NCBI GenBank assembly: GCA_002352485.1
Contig: DEIM01000061.1
Span: 1 to 10,341, forward strand
Source of the DNA: Candidatus Dadabacteria bacterium UBA2774
Lineage (GTDB): Bacteria > Desulfobacterota_D > UBA1144 > Nemesobacterales > UBA2774
Reading direction: 5' to 3'
DNA: 10,341 bases
The notes under the pieces: generated by a model
Seen by the model: the letters and a program-made list of their open reading frames with translations, nothing else
What the model was told of the DNA's origin: nothing
The model's database searches: none
In this document: positions 1 through 6,994 of the stretch, piece after piece
How positions within the stretch are numbered: position 1 is the first letter of the stretch
Layout: every line of letters begins with the position of its first letter
Made by a program: the position numbers and the translations under genes

Positions 1-212
1 AAGAATATATCAGGTCTATCCATTAATGGACCGCTTGAGCCTAAGACAAGGGCGAAAGGCTCGCTGATCAGATAACTTATCCCGAAATTAAGAGCAAGTA
101 GAACTAAGCCCTTTACAATCTGGCTATTATAAATTTGCCCTAGTCCCGGTAATACGGCAGATAGCACGAGAGCTAGTATGGGATTCTTAGGTTTTGGTTT
201 GTTATTGATCAT
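1..212 (-). CDS. N-terminal part of a small TM2-like multipass membrane protein (partial)
   Basis: Seventy residues are visible before the frame leaves the window at base 1. The sequence begins MINNKPKPKNPILALVLSAV and continues LPGLGQIYNSQIVKGLVLLA. A short Lys/Pro-rich cytoplasmic leader is followed by a hydrophobic stretch (about residues 11-26), the PGLGQIYN..-.KG turn (22-35), and a second hydrophobic stretch (about 34-58). The P-G-x-G-Q-x-Y-x(4-6)-KG signature is typical of TM2-domain and related small membrane proteins, whose molecular function is mostly unknown. I chose ATG at 212; a nearby upstream ATG is out of frame, and no clear Shine-Dalgarno is seen. The gene lies 40 bp downstream of trpC on the same strand, so it may be the tail of that operon. 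The C-terminal part is not visible, and a larger fusion cannot be excluded. Confidence 0.7.
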   Translation of the reverse strand, partial: MINNKPKPKNPILALVLSAVLPGLGQIYNSQIVKGLVLLALNFGISYLISEPFALVLGSSGPLMDRPDIF

Positions 213-252
213 TTAATGGCATGGACTTAAAATACATTTATTTAACATAGTT

Positions 253-1041
253 TCAGACTGAAGAGCTTATCAGCTTACTTAGCTCTAGACCCGGATCCGG
301 AGTTTTCATAAAAGTCTCGCCTATGAGAAAAACGTGGACGCCTTCGGAGCGAAGCTTGGTAATATCATCACTTGAGCGGATCCCGCTTTCGGCTACTACT
401 ATGATTTCGTTAGGAACTTTCTTTGAGAGATTCATAGATACTCCCAAATCAACGGTGAAAGTTTTCAGGTCTCTGTTGTTTATACCTATTATTTTGGCCC
501 GGGCGCTGAGAGCGCGCTCTAGCTCTTGTTCGTCATGCACCTCTACTAAAGCATTCATTCCGAGATTCTCAGTGAGCTCAAGAAGCTCGCAGAGTACATC
601 TTGCTCAAGTGCCGCTACTATGAGTAATAAAGCGTCTGCGCCGAAGTGTCTTGATTCATATACTTGATAGAGATCCAATATGAAGTCCTTCCTAAGTAGC
701 GGAGTATCTACAGCGTCTCTAATCTGGCTCAGGTATTCGAGGCTTCCCTTAAAGAAATTTTCGTCCGTCAGCACCGAGAGAGCGGATGCTCCTGCAGAGG
801 CATAGCTCCTGGCTATACGTACGGGGTCAAAATCCTTCGCGATAATCCCCTTAGAGGGCGAGGCTCTTTTTATCTCAGCGATAATCCTGAGATTGCCCTC
901 CGGCTTAAGAGCGGCGTAGAAGTCCCTAACAGGGCGAGCGCTAGCGAGCTCGCTGGTTATTTTCTGGAGCGGAAGCGTTTTCTTTGAGTGCTCGATCTCA
1001 ACTAGTTTATTCTCAATTATTTCATCAAGTATGGTGCTCAT
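253..1041 (-). CDS. trpC: Indole-3-glycerol phosphate synthase
   Basis: This cytoplasmic enzyme of tryptophan synthesis closes and decarboxylates CdRP (1-(o-carboxyphenylamino)-1-deoxyribulose 5-phosphate) to indole-3-glycerol phosphate. The 262 residues match the usual length of a stand-alone TrpC (beta/alpha)8 barrel, so there is no fused TrpF domain. The standard active-site blocks are present. AEIKRASPSKG (55-65) supplies Glu56 and Lys58. LRKDFILD (116-123) supplies Lys118. LVEVHD (165-170) supplies Glu167. GINNRDL (186-192) supplies the conserved Asn. AESGI (217-221) and LIGETFM (239-245) form the phosphate-binding end. The gene follows trpD by 22 bp and is probably co-transcribed with it. 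The ribosome site is weak (an A-rich stretch ending AAAG just before ATG). No trpF, trpB or trpA follows within the window. Family assignment is secure. Confidence 0.97.
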   Translation of the reverse strand: MSTILDEIIENKLVEIEHSKKTLPLQKITSELASARPVRDFYAALKPEGNLRIIAEIKRASPSKGIIAKDFDPVRIARSYASAGASALSVLTDENFFKGSLEYLSQIRDAVDTPLLRKDFILDLYQVYESRHFGADALLLIVAALEQDVLCELLELTENLGMNALVEVHDEQELERALSARAKIIGINNRDLKTFTVDLGVSMNLSKKVPNEIIVVAESGIRSSDDITKLRSEGVHVFLIGETFMKTPDPGLELSKLISSSV

Positions 1042-1063
1042 CTTTTTTTAAGTGACTTCAGAG

Positions 1064-2083
1064 TTAGTTGTTAGTAGTAAAACTGATTAGCTCATTAAGT
1101 TTTTTTAGTGCGGCTCCCGAATCAAGCGACTGCTCAGCCAATGATAGGGCTTCGGCCATATCGGCTGCCCGCTCGGCTACGTAAATTGCGGCGGCGGCGT
1201 TAAGAAGCGCGACATCCCGTTTAGCCTCTTTCTCTTCACCCTTTAGTATTGAAAGAACAATCTCAGCATTATCTTTGGGAGTTGCCCCGCCCTTAAGCTC
1301 TGTCAGATCCCTTCGTTTAATGCCAAGCTCGCTCGGGTCAAGCTGATATTTTCTGACCATACCGTCCCTTAGCTCTGCAACGATTGTCTTACCGCCTACC
1401 GAGAGCTCATCCAGAGAGTCTGTGCCGTGCACAACCAAGGCGCTCTTGTGACCGAGGTTACGAAGTACTTTGACTACAGGGTCAATCAGGACTTCAGAGT
1501 ATACTCCCATTACCTGATGCTTTACGCGGGCCGGGTTTACAATGGGTCCGAGAATATTGAAGACAGTCCTTATCCCCACTTCTTTGCGCGGGCCTGCAAC
1601 GTGTTTCATGGCCGGGTGGTATATCGGGGCGAACAGAAAAACGATACCTACCTCATCGAGGCATTTACCCGCAAGCTCGATTGAATGACTTATATTCACA
1701 CCGAGCTCTTCAAGTACATCGGCGCTCCCGACCGGGCTCGATACGGAACGGTTACCGTGTTTTGCGACCGGGACTTCCGCCCCCGCCACTATAAACGACG
1801 CTGTAGTGGATATGTTGTAAGTCCCAAGGCTGTCTCCGCCCGTCCCGCATAAATCCACAATCGCTTCACGGGAAGTGCTGACCTTAGCTGCCTTCTCGAA
1901 CATTGCCTTAGCTGCTCCTGTAATTTCGGATACGCTCTCACCCTTCATTCTGAGCGCTACAAGAAAGGAAGATATCTGGGCAGGCGTAGCCTCCCCCTCC
2001 ATCATCTGCTCGACAACAGCTGACATTTCGTCTTCTTCAAGATCGATCCTCTCTACAACTTTTGATATAGCCTCTTTAATCAT
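1064..2083 (-). CDS. trpD: Anthranilate phosphoribosyltransferase
   Basis: This enzyme transfers the phosphoribosyl group of PRPP to anthranilate, giving phosphoribosyl-anthranilate, the second committed step of tryptophan synthesis. The 339 residues match the usual family length. The helical N-terminal domain (about 1-70) is followed by the PRPP-binding GTGGD loop (80-84), the KHGNRSVSSPVGSAD segment (108-122), GPRKEVGIRTVFN (164-176) with the anthranilate-contacting Arg, and the Mg-binding Asp225-Glu226 pair in SLDEL. All key residues look intact, and no TrpG glutaminase domain is fused. Its start overlaps the end of nusB by 8 bp. An AGGTG ribosome site (2093-2097) lies inside nusB, 9 nt upstream, which suggests translational coupling. 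trpC follows 22 bp later. Confidence 0.97.
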   Translation of the reverse strand: MIKEAISKVVERIDLEEDEMSAVVEQMMEGEATPAQISSFLVALRMKGESVSEITGAAKAMFEKAAKVSTSREAIVDLCGTGGDSLGTYNISTTASFIVAGAEVPVAKHGNRSVSSPVGSADVLEELGVNISHSIELAGKCLDEVGIVFLFAPIYHPAMKHVAGPRKEVGIRTVFNILGPIVNPARVKHQVMGVYSEVLIDPVVKVLRNLGHKSALVVHGTDSLDELSVGGKTIVAELRDGMVRKYQLDPSELGIKRRDLTELKGGATPKDNAEIVLSILKGEEKEAKRDVALLNAAAAIYVAERAADMAEALSLAEQSLDSGAALKKLNELISFTTNN

Positions 2084-2525
2084 CTAAAAAATCACCTTTA
2101 TCCCGATCACCCTTTATCTTGTCCAGTATACCGTTTATGAATGCACCGGACTCTTCTGTGCCGAAGGTTTTTCCGAGCTCCACGGCCTCATTTATGGTAA
2201 CAGCGGGCGGAATGTTGCTCAAGTAAAGCATTTCATACACCGCAATCCTGAGTATATTTTTGTCGATTTTGGATATCCTGGACAGCCGCCAATTCTTTGA
2301 GTAGCGAACGATGATGTCATCCAATTGACCAAGGTTCGTACAACATCCTTTAGAGAGCACGGATGAAAAGTCTTTGACCTCAGTATCGGTGTTGATGCCG
2401 TCACGCTCCCAAAACAGAGAGAGTGATTCCTCAACCGAAGGAGATTCAGGAGAGGATTCGTTTAGTGAGTCGTGTTGATAGAGAAATTGGAGTGCAAGCT
2501 CCCTGGCGCGTCTCCTTTTACCCAT
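2076..2525 (-). CDS. nusB: Transcription antitermination factor NusB
   Basis: NusB is a small all-helical RNA-binding protein. It pairs with NusE (ribosomal protein S10) on boxA RNA to suppress premature termination, mainly in rRNA operons. The 149 residues are normal for the family. The basic N-terminus GKRRRARELALQFLYQHD (2-19) is the classical first helix, which contacts boxA. NWRLSRISKIDKNILRIAVYE (78-98) and the VTINEAVELGKTFG..-FINGILDKI block (109-137) are diagnostic. A Ser/Glu-rich insertion (about 21-36) lies between the first two helices. The gene starts 11 bp after ribH, the common ribH-nusB arrangement in bacteria, and its last 8 bp overlap trpD. No promoter of its own is evident. 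Confidence 0.96.
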   Translation of the reverse strand: MGKRRRARELALQFLYQHDSLNESSPESPSVEESLSLFWERDGINTDTEVKDFSSVLSKGCCTNLGQLDDIIVRYSKNWRLSRISKIDKNILRIAVYEMLYLSNIPPAVTINEAVELGKTFGTEESGAFINGILDKIKGDRDKGDFLDD

Positions 2526-2536
2526 GCGACGCTTCG

Positions 2537-3013
2537 TTAACCCTTTTTAGATAAGATTTTAGTTAGATTTGCCATTTCTATGGCTGAGAGGGCGGCTTCG
2601 CTGCCGCGGTTGCCGGCCTTGGAGCCCGCTCTTTCAATTGCCTGCTCAAGACTTTCTGTAGTTAAGACGCCTGAGGAAACAGGTACGTTTTTATCGAGGC
2701 TAATGGTGATTAAACCGCTAATTACCGCTGAAGAAAGGAATTCATAGTGTGATGTCTGGCCTCTTATGATCGCGCCGAGTGCTATAATGGCGTCGTATTT
2801 ACCTCTTTCGGCCGCTTTTTTCACAGCAAATAGAAGCTCGTAGGAGCCCGGGACTTTAATAATGTCTATATCCTTTTCTAACCCATTATGTCTTGTTATC
2901 GTATCTACCGCGCCGTTTAAAAGCCTGTCGGTGACAAATTCATTGAACCTGCTTACAACTACGGCAAGCTTGAGTCCCTTGGCGTCCATTTTCCCTTCAT
3001 AGGTTTGAGTCAT
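2537..3013 (-). CDS. ribH: 6,7-dimethyl-8-ribityllumazine synthase
   Basis: Lumazine synthase condenses 5-amino-6-ribitylamino-uracil with 3,4-dihydroxy-2-butanone 4-phosphate, the penultimate step of riboflavin synthesis. It normally assembles as pentamers or 60-mer shells. The 158 residues fit the family. Visible motifs are SRFNEFVT (21-28), VPGSYELL (54-61), GAIIRGQTSHYEF (80-92) with the catalytic His89, and GVLTTESLEQAIERAG (115-130) followed by SKAGNRGSEAAL (131-142) with the phosphate-binding Arg. The substrate-pocket position before GVLTT reads VSSG, where VFG or AFG is common. Start choice is firm: AAAGGAGA stands 6 nt before the ATG. The gene lies 11 bp after ribBA, which supplies the butanone phosphate substrate. 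Confidence 0.97.
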   Translation of the reverse strand: MTQTYEGKMDAKGLKLAVVVSRFNEFVTDRLLNGAVDTITRHNGLEKDIDIIKVPGSYELLFAVKKAAERGKYDAIIALGAIIRGQTSHYEFLSSAVISGLITISLDKNVPVSSGVLTTESLEQAIERAGSKAGNRGSEAALSAIEMANLTKILSKKG

Positions 3014-3019
3014 AAGAGT

Positions 3020-3023
3020 CTCC
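3020..3023 (-). promoter_or_regulatory. Strong ribosome-binding site of ribH
   Basis: The minus strand reads AAAGGAGACTCTTATG, so GGAG sits 6 nt before the ribH start and the purine run abuts the ribBA stop codon. It is the best Shine-Dalgarno in the left-hand operon. It fixes the ribH start and fits re-initiation by ribosomes finishing ribBA. Confidence 0.75.
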
Positions 3024-3024
3024 T

Positions 3025-4233
3025 TTAATCGACCATGGAAAGAATATGACCGAGCTTGTCCTTTTTGACTTTAAGGTAGTTGGAGTTCTCACCGTTTGGC
3101 GCTATCTCTATGGGAACGCGCTCTACAATTTTGAGGCCGAACCCCTCAAGACCCTTTACCTTTCTTGGGTTGTTTGTAAGAAGCCTGATATTCCTGACAC
3201 CCAGGTCTAAAAGCACTTGAGCGCCTATTCCGTAGTCTCTCAGATCAGGTTTAAACCCGAGCGCCTCGTTTGCTTCAACCGTGTCGAATCCGTCGTCTTG
3301 TAGGGTGTATGCTTTTATCTTGTTTAGTAAACCTATGCCCCTGCCTTCTTGGCGCATATAGAGAATTACTCCTTTGCCGTTTTCGTTAATAATGCGCATT
3401 GCCTGGCGCACCTGCGGGCCGCAGTCGCAGCGGAGTGAGCCGAACACGTCGCTCGTAAGACATTCTGAATGCACTCTTACAAGTACATTATCTTCTGGGT
3501 TAATATCCCCCTTAACAAGCGCTATATGGTGCTGAGGGTCTATATCGCTCTCATACACGATGACCTTAAAGTCGCCGAACTCTGTAGGAAGGGCTGCTGA
3601 GGCCGCTTGTTTGACGAAGCTTTCCGCACGCAGCCGGTAGCTGATGAGGTCTGCGATAGAGGCGATCTTGATATCGTGCACTTCGGCAAACTTTTCAAGA
3701 TCGGGAAGCCTGGCCATATCTCCGTCGTCGTTCATTATCTCACATATTACTGCCGCGGGCTTAAGCCCGGCGAGTCTTGCTATGTCTACTGAGCCCTCCG
3801 TATGACCAGCTCTAACAAGCACACCGCCTTGTCTTGCGATAAGCGGGAACACGTGACCGGGTCGAACAAAGTCTTCAGGTCTTGCTTCATCTGATATAGC
3901 GAGTTTCATGGTGGATGATCTGTCGTATGCGGATATTCCTGTAGTGATCCCCTTACAGGCATCAATGGAAATGGTGAACGCCGTGTACTGGGGTACAGGG
4001 TTGTATTCGGGTCTTATAGGCTGAAGCCCGATCTGATCGGCATTGTCCTTTGTAATTGCCATACAGATGAGCCCTCTTCCGTGAGTGGCCATAAAATTTA
4101 TTACATCCGGACCTGCATGCTCTGCAGCTATAACGAGGTCTCCCTCGTTTTCACGGTCCTTGTCGTCTACCAGTATTACCATCTTACCGTCTTTAATGTC
4201 GGTAATGGCTTCTTCTATTGTACAAATCGGCAT
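3025..4233 (-). CDS. ribBA: Bifunctional DHBP synthase / GTP cyclohydrolase II
   Basis: This fusion makes both precursors of riboflavin. The N-terminal RibB half converts ribulose 5-phosphate to 3,4-dihydroxy-2-butanone 4-phosphate, and the C-terminal RibA half opens GTP. The 402 residues are the usual length. The RibB half (about 1-200) has VDDKDRENEGDLV (22-34) with its acidic metal site, THGRGLIC (50-57), RAGHTEGSVD (141-150) and ICEIM (163-167). The RibA half (about 210-400) has the three zinc cysteines Cys258, Cys269 and Cys271, RQEGRGIGL (294-302), Tyr309, Asp330 and Arg332 in PDLRDYG, and LLTNNPRKV (351-359). Both halves look catalytically complete. A good promoter lies upstream, while the ribosome site is only a G5 run 12 nt before ATG. 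ribD and riboflavin synthase are not in view. Confidence 0.98.
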   Translation of the reverse strand: MPICTIEEAITDIKDGKMVILVDDKDRENEGDLVIAAEHAGPDVINFMATHGRGLICMAITKDNADQIGLQPIRPEYNPVPQYTAFTISIDACKGITTGISAYDRSSTMKLAISDEARPEDFVRPGHVFPLIARQGGVLVRAGHTEGSVDIARLAGLKPAAVICEIMNDDGDMARLPDLEKFAEVHDIKIASIADLISYRLRAESFVKQAASAALPTEFGDFKVIVYESDIDPQHHIALVKGDINPEDNVLVRVHSECLTSDVFGSLRCDCGPQVRQAMRIINENGKGVILYMRQEGRGIGLLNKIKAYTLQDDGFDTVEANEALGFKPDLRDYGIGAQVLLDLGVRNIRLLTNNPRKVKGLEGFGLKIVERVPIEIAPNGENSNYLKVKKDKLGHILSMVD

Positions 4234-4287
4234 AATTCTGCGAAACCCCCAAAATACTTATTGTTTAAATATACTTATCTGACTTAC

Positions 4288-4315
4288 AATATAAGCCAGG
4301 AACTAGTTTTGTCAA
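4288..4315 (-). promoter_or_regulatory. Sigma70-type promoter for the ribBA-ribH-nusB-trpDC operon
   Basis: On the minus strand a perfect -35 hexamer TTGACA (plus-strand 4310-4315) is separated by 16 bp from the -10 hexamer TATATT (4288-4293, five of six consensus bases). Transcription would begin near 4280, leaving an AT-rich leader of about 50 nt before ribBA. That is far too short for an FMN riboswitch, and none of the RFN-element conserved blocks are seen. The hexamers are read directly from sequence; use as a promoter is inferred. Confidence 0.6.
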
Positions 4316-4353
4316 ATATGTAAAACGCCCGTAAGATTGAGAAAATATGGCTG

Positions 4354-4367
4354 AAAAAAAATTTTTT
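4354..4367. other. A8T6 tract upstream of the ribBA promoter
   Basis: Eight A followed by six T form a rigid, probably bent A-tract about 40 bp upstream of the ribBA -35 box, within the 192-bp gap after apbE. It has no GC-rich stem in front of the T run on either strand, so it is a poor intrinsic terminator. It could instead shape promoter DNA or bind a nucleoid protein. The role is speculative. Confidence 0.3.
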
Positions 4368-4425
4368 AAGAAGAAGATACTAAGCTCTGACATAGGATAC
4401 ATTTATTGTAATTCCGCGCGCTCTT

Positions 4426-5427
4426 TTAATTCGCTGAGATATTCGAATCTACATTTATATTCTTAGTGAGCGCTTTAAATGCTTTATTATAATATGTCTC
4501 TCGATCGGGAAGCACAATGAATACTCCGATTTCGGGGTGGTGTTCTAAGAATTTAAGAGCCTTCTCTTTTCCCATAACAAATAGCGAAGTGGCGTATGCG
4601 TCTGCAAGGGTATTATTAGCTTCCATCACTACTGTTACGCTAAGAAATTCGTTTCCGGGTTTTCCGGTCTCGGGTAAGATCAGATGGTGGTAAGTCTCCC
4701 CGTCCGAGGTGACAGTCCTTTCATAACCTCCGCTTGTAGATATTGCGAGGTCGCCCGTGCCGGTCTTAAACTCGGCAATCGCGCCTTCACTGCCCGGGTC
4801 TTTGACGCTCATAGTTACTTCGTGACCGAATACGCGTATATCACCTGAAAGGGAGACAATCCCTTTTGTTACGCCTTCCTCTTTTAAGGCCTCGACCGCC
4901 TTATCTATGGCAAATCCCTTTCCTATTCCGCCGAGATCAAGCATCATCCCCTCTTTTTCTAAATAAACCGTATCTCCCTCAATTTTAAGACCTTTGTAGT
5001 CGACGAGCGACTTCGCGCTTTCGATATCTTCTTCTGTAATCTTAGATTTCCCGTCTCTTCCGAAGCGGTAAACGCCTATTGTGAGTGCGCCTATGGTCGG
5101 GTCAAACCCCCCTCGGGTTTTCTCGGCTACTTGTTTTGATATGGTTAGAATTTCTAATACATCGGGATTAACGCTTACCGGTCTCTTGCCTGCTTGCATA
5201 TTTATTTGAGATATTTCACTTGTGGGCTTATAGTCGGAAAGGAGGTTGTCGATTCTGCCTATTTCTGAAAACGCGCGGGCCGCCTGTTTATTGCTAGCGC
5301 CGTAAATAAGCACACGGGCGTATGTCCCCATGTGATACTGCTGTCTCTCAAGCGCGGGCTCGTCCGAGTACGAAGGGATGTAGGTAAATATGAGGATTGG
5401 GATAGTCAGTAATAATAAAGCTCTCAT
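4426..5427 (-). CDS. apbE: Exported FAD:protein FMN transferase (ApbE family)
   Basis: ApbE enzymes split FAD and attach FMN through a phosphoester to Ser/Thr of target flavoproteins, such as NqrB/C and RnfD/G type subunits, outside the cytoplasmic membrane. I start at ATG 5427 (333 residues) rather than an in-frame TTG at 5460, because the ATG places a clean signal peptide (MRALLLLTIPILIFTYIPSYS) at the terminus. No lipobox Cys follows it. From that start, the family blocks are SDYKPTSEISQIN (64-76), FDPTIGAL (108-115), LDLGGIGKGFAID (163-175), ISTSGGYER (229-237), HHLILPETGKP (247-257) and ADAYATSLFVMG (275-286), whose Asp276/Thr280 belong to the metal site. No target flavoprotein is encoded nearby. 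The gene points toward the riboflavin operon. No clear promoter was found upstream. Confidence 0.93.
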   Translation of the reverse strand: MRALLLLTIPILIFTYIPSYSDEPALERQQYHMGTYARVLIYGASNKQAARAFSEIGRIDNLLSDYKPTSEISQINMQAGKRPVSVNPDVLEILTISKQVAEKTRGGFDPTIGALTIGVYRFGRDGKSKITEEDIESAKSLVDYKGLKIEGDTVYLEKEGMMLDLGGIGKGFAIDKAVEALKEEGVTKGIVSLSGDIRVFGHEVTMSVKDPGSEGAIAEFKTGTGDLAISTSGGYERTVTSDGETYHHLILPETGKPGNEFLSVTVVMEANNTLADAYATSLFVMGKEKALKFLEHHPEIGVFIVLPDRETYYNKAFKALTKNINVDSNISAN

Positions 5428-5503
5428 ATTTAAAAGTGTATCATAACCCGCAGCTATCAATACATCGACTTTAAAATAGTATTGACTTAAGTTCCCAGAA
5501 GCA

Positions 5504-5533
5504 TTAACTTTTATACTGTAATGGCTTTATATT
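5504..5533 (+). promoter_or_regulatory. Possible promoter for the zinc-ribbon protein gene
   Basis: TTAACT (5504-5509), an 18-bp spacer and TATATT (5528-5533) would start transcription near 5540, about 25 nt before the ATG at 5565. A TATACT at 5512-5517 is an alternative -10 but lacks a good -35 at proper spacing. The whole 137-bp spacer is AT-rich, so chance hexamers are expected. Confidence 0.3.
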
Positions 5534-5564
5534 ATTACAAAAATACTATAGATTAGGGCAAGTT

Positions 5565-6947
5565 ATGATTATTCAATGCAGCAGGTGCCGCCGAAAGTTT
5601 AAAATCGACAATTCAAGAATCAAGCCACAGGGCAGTAATGTCAGATGCTCTAAGTGCGGTCACATGTTTTTTGTGAAAAGAGGTGAACCTGCCATCGGCC
5701 ATGATCCGCATACCGAGGAGCCTGAAAAGGGATCCCAAACTGATATCGATCAAGATATAAACATCGAGAAAATCCCTATTGATACAAATATAGATGAGAG
5801 TTTGAGTGAAAACCACTCAGATGAGGGCGCTGATGTAGGACGAGATGAGATTACTCGTCCGGAGGAAGAACCAGAGGAGTTTGAAAGAGACATTCCCGAT
5901 GAAGATATGTTAGATATAGAGTTCGATCATACACATAAAGACTCCGGGAATTGGGAAGAATTTGTAAGCATAAGTAAGACAGGGGAGCATAGCGAGGAGA
6001 TTGAGACAAACGAGGGTGGGGCAAGTGAGAAGGAGCAAAATGACTTTAGCTGGGATAATATCAATATAGAAGAAGAGCCTGAAGGTTCGAGTCCCGATAT
6101 ACCACAGATGTTTGAAGACGATGAGGATACAGGTTTCCAAGAGCCCGAGGGTATTGAAGGGCCCCCAGATAATACAGCCTCACAAGATAAAAGTGAGTCT
6201 CACGGATACGAGTATCAAAAAGGGTCAGCCGAGAAGCTTGCACTGGATACGGACTCGCCCGATAAGTATATGGACAGGGAGGGAGAGTTTGGGCGCGCAG
6301 AACAAAGCACTGTTCACCGAAGGGCTGAATATTACGGATCACAAAGTAAATCAAAAAAGGGCTTCTTAGGAAAAATAGCTTATACACTTATGATAGCCGC
6401 CGTTTTTGTGGTGATCATCACAGCCAGCATTACTATATTGATTAACCTTGAACTGATTCCGGAGGAGAACGTAACCCAAGCTAAGACATTCATCCAATCG
6501 GTTTTACCCGTTACGTTGATTGAGGAGCAAACCCGTGATCTCGTTATTACTCAGCACAGCGGTAATTGGATGAACACGAGATACGGACCGCTGTACGTGG
6601 TAACGGGAATGATTCAGAATATATCCGACAGGCCAATCCATTACATACAAATAAAAAGCGAATTTGTATCTGCAGGGAAAACCCTGTATGAGGATACTAT
6701 ATATGCCGGTAATACATTCAGCGAGAACGAGCTTAAGGTTTCTAAAGTTGAAGATATAGTCTTTAAGCTTAAAAAGAAAAACGGCGACATAGACTACTAT
6801 GACATGAAAAAGCTCTCAGGGCTGAACTATGATATTCAACCGGGTCAATCTATCCCGTTTTACGCTGTTTTCCCATATGACAGCACCGTATTGGGCTTAA
6901 AGTACAACCTTCAGGTAGTAAATTACGAAGATTCTACAATCGAATAA
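5565..6947 (+). CDS. MJ0042-type zinc-ribbon, single-pass membrane protein with DUF3426-like C-terminal domain
   Basis: Function is unknown; the architecture is recognisable. Residues 5-31 form a zinc ribbon, Cys5-x2-Cys8 and Cys28-x2-Cys31, in the context IQCSRCRRKFKID...VRCSKCGHMFFV typical of MJ0042-family finger domains. Residues about 41-260 are a strongly acidic, low-complexity linker rich in Glu, Asp, Ser, Pro and Gly, with little hydrophobic content, so probably disordered. Residues 270-293 form one membrane helix after a basic SKSKKGFLGK stop. The last ~130 residues resemble DUF3426/FxLYD-like beta domains: GPLYVVTGMIQNISDRPIHYIQI (341-363) and the IPFYAVFPYD segment (430-439). The predicted topology is a cytoplasmic zinc ribbon and an external C-domain. 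AGGG (5555-5558) lies 6 nt before ATG. It is divergent from apbE. The family is often predicted to link cytoplasmic and envelope partners, which is inference only. Confidence 0.88.
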   Translation: MIIQCSRCRRKFKIDNSRIKPQGSNVRCSKCGHMFFVKRGEPAIGHDPHTEEPEKGSQTDIDQDINIEKIPIDTNIDESLSENHSDEGADVGRDEITRPEEEPEEFERDIPDEDMLDIEFDHTHKDSGNWEEFVSISKTGEHSEEIETNEGGASEKEQNDFSWDNINIEEEPEGSSPDIPQMFEDDEDTGFQEPEGIEGPPDNTASQDKSESHGYEYQKGSAEKLALDTDSPDKYMDREGEFGRAEQSTVHRRAEYYGSQSKSKKGFLGKIAYTLMIAAVFVVIITASITILINLELIPEENVTQAKTFIQSVLPVTLIEEQTRDLVITQHSGNWMNTRYGPLYVVTGMIQNISDRPIHYIQIKSEFVSAGKTLYEDTIYAGNTFSENELKVSKVEDIVFKLKKKNGDIDYYDMKKLSGLNYDIQPGQSIPFYAVFPYDSTVLGLKYNLQVVNYEDSTIE

Positions 6948-6972
6948 CACTTTCACCCATGCACTATAAACA

Positions 6973-6984
6973 AATGCATGCATT
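6973..6984. repeat. Perfect 12-bp palindrome AATGCATGCATT
   Basis: This self-complementary 12-mer lies 26 bp after the stop of the zinc-ribbon gene and 10 bp upstream of the putative -35 box of the next operon. The placement suits an activator or repressor site. A further ATGCA at 6959-6963 gives partial direct and inverted repetition. No regulator is identified. Confidence 0.35.
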
Positions 6985-6994
6985 AAGAATTTCC

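Noticed and set aside
4234..4287. FMN riboswitch before ribBA
   Set aside because: The predicted leader is about 50 nt and contains none of the conserved RFN blocks.
4354..4367. A8T6 as a terminator between apbE and ribBA
   Set aside because: There is no GC-rich stem next to the T run on either strand; the only self-complementarity is A/T without a loop.
5428..5460. TTG start 11 codons upstream for apbE
   Set aside because: It would add MIAAGYDTLLN before an otherwise clean signal peptide and put a non-hydrophobic extension at the terminus. ATG 5427 fits better.
6061..6387. Minus-strand open frame of about 108 residues within the zinc-ribbon gene
   Set aside because: It is a shadow of the low-complexity acidic linker, with no motif and no ribosome site.
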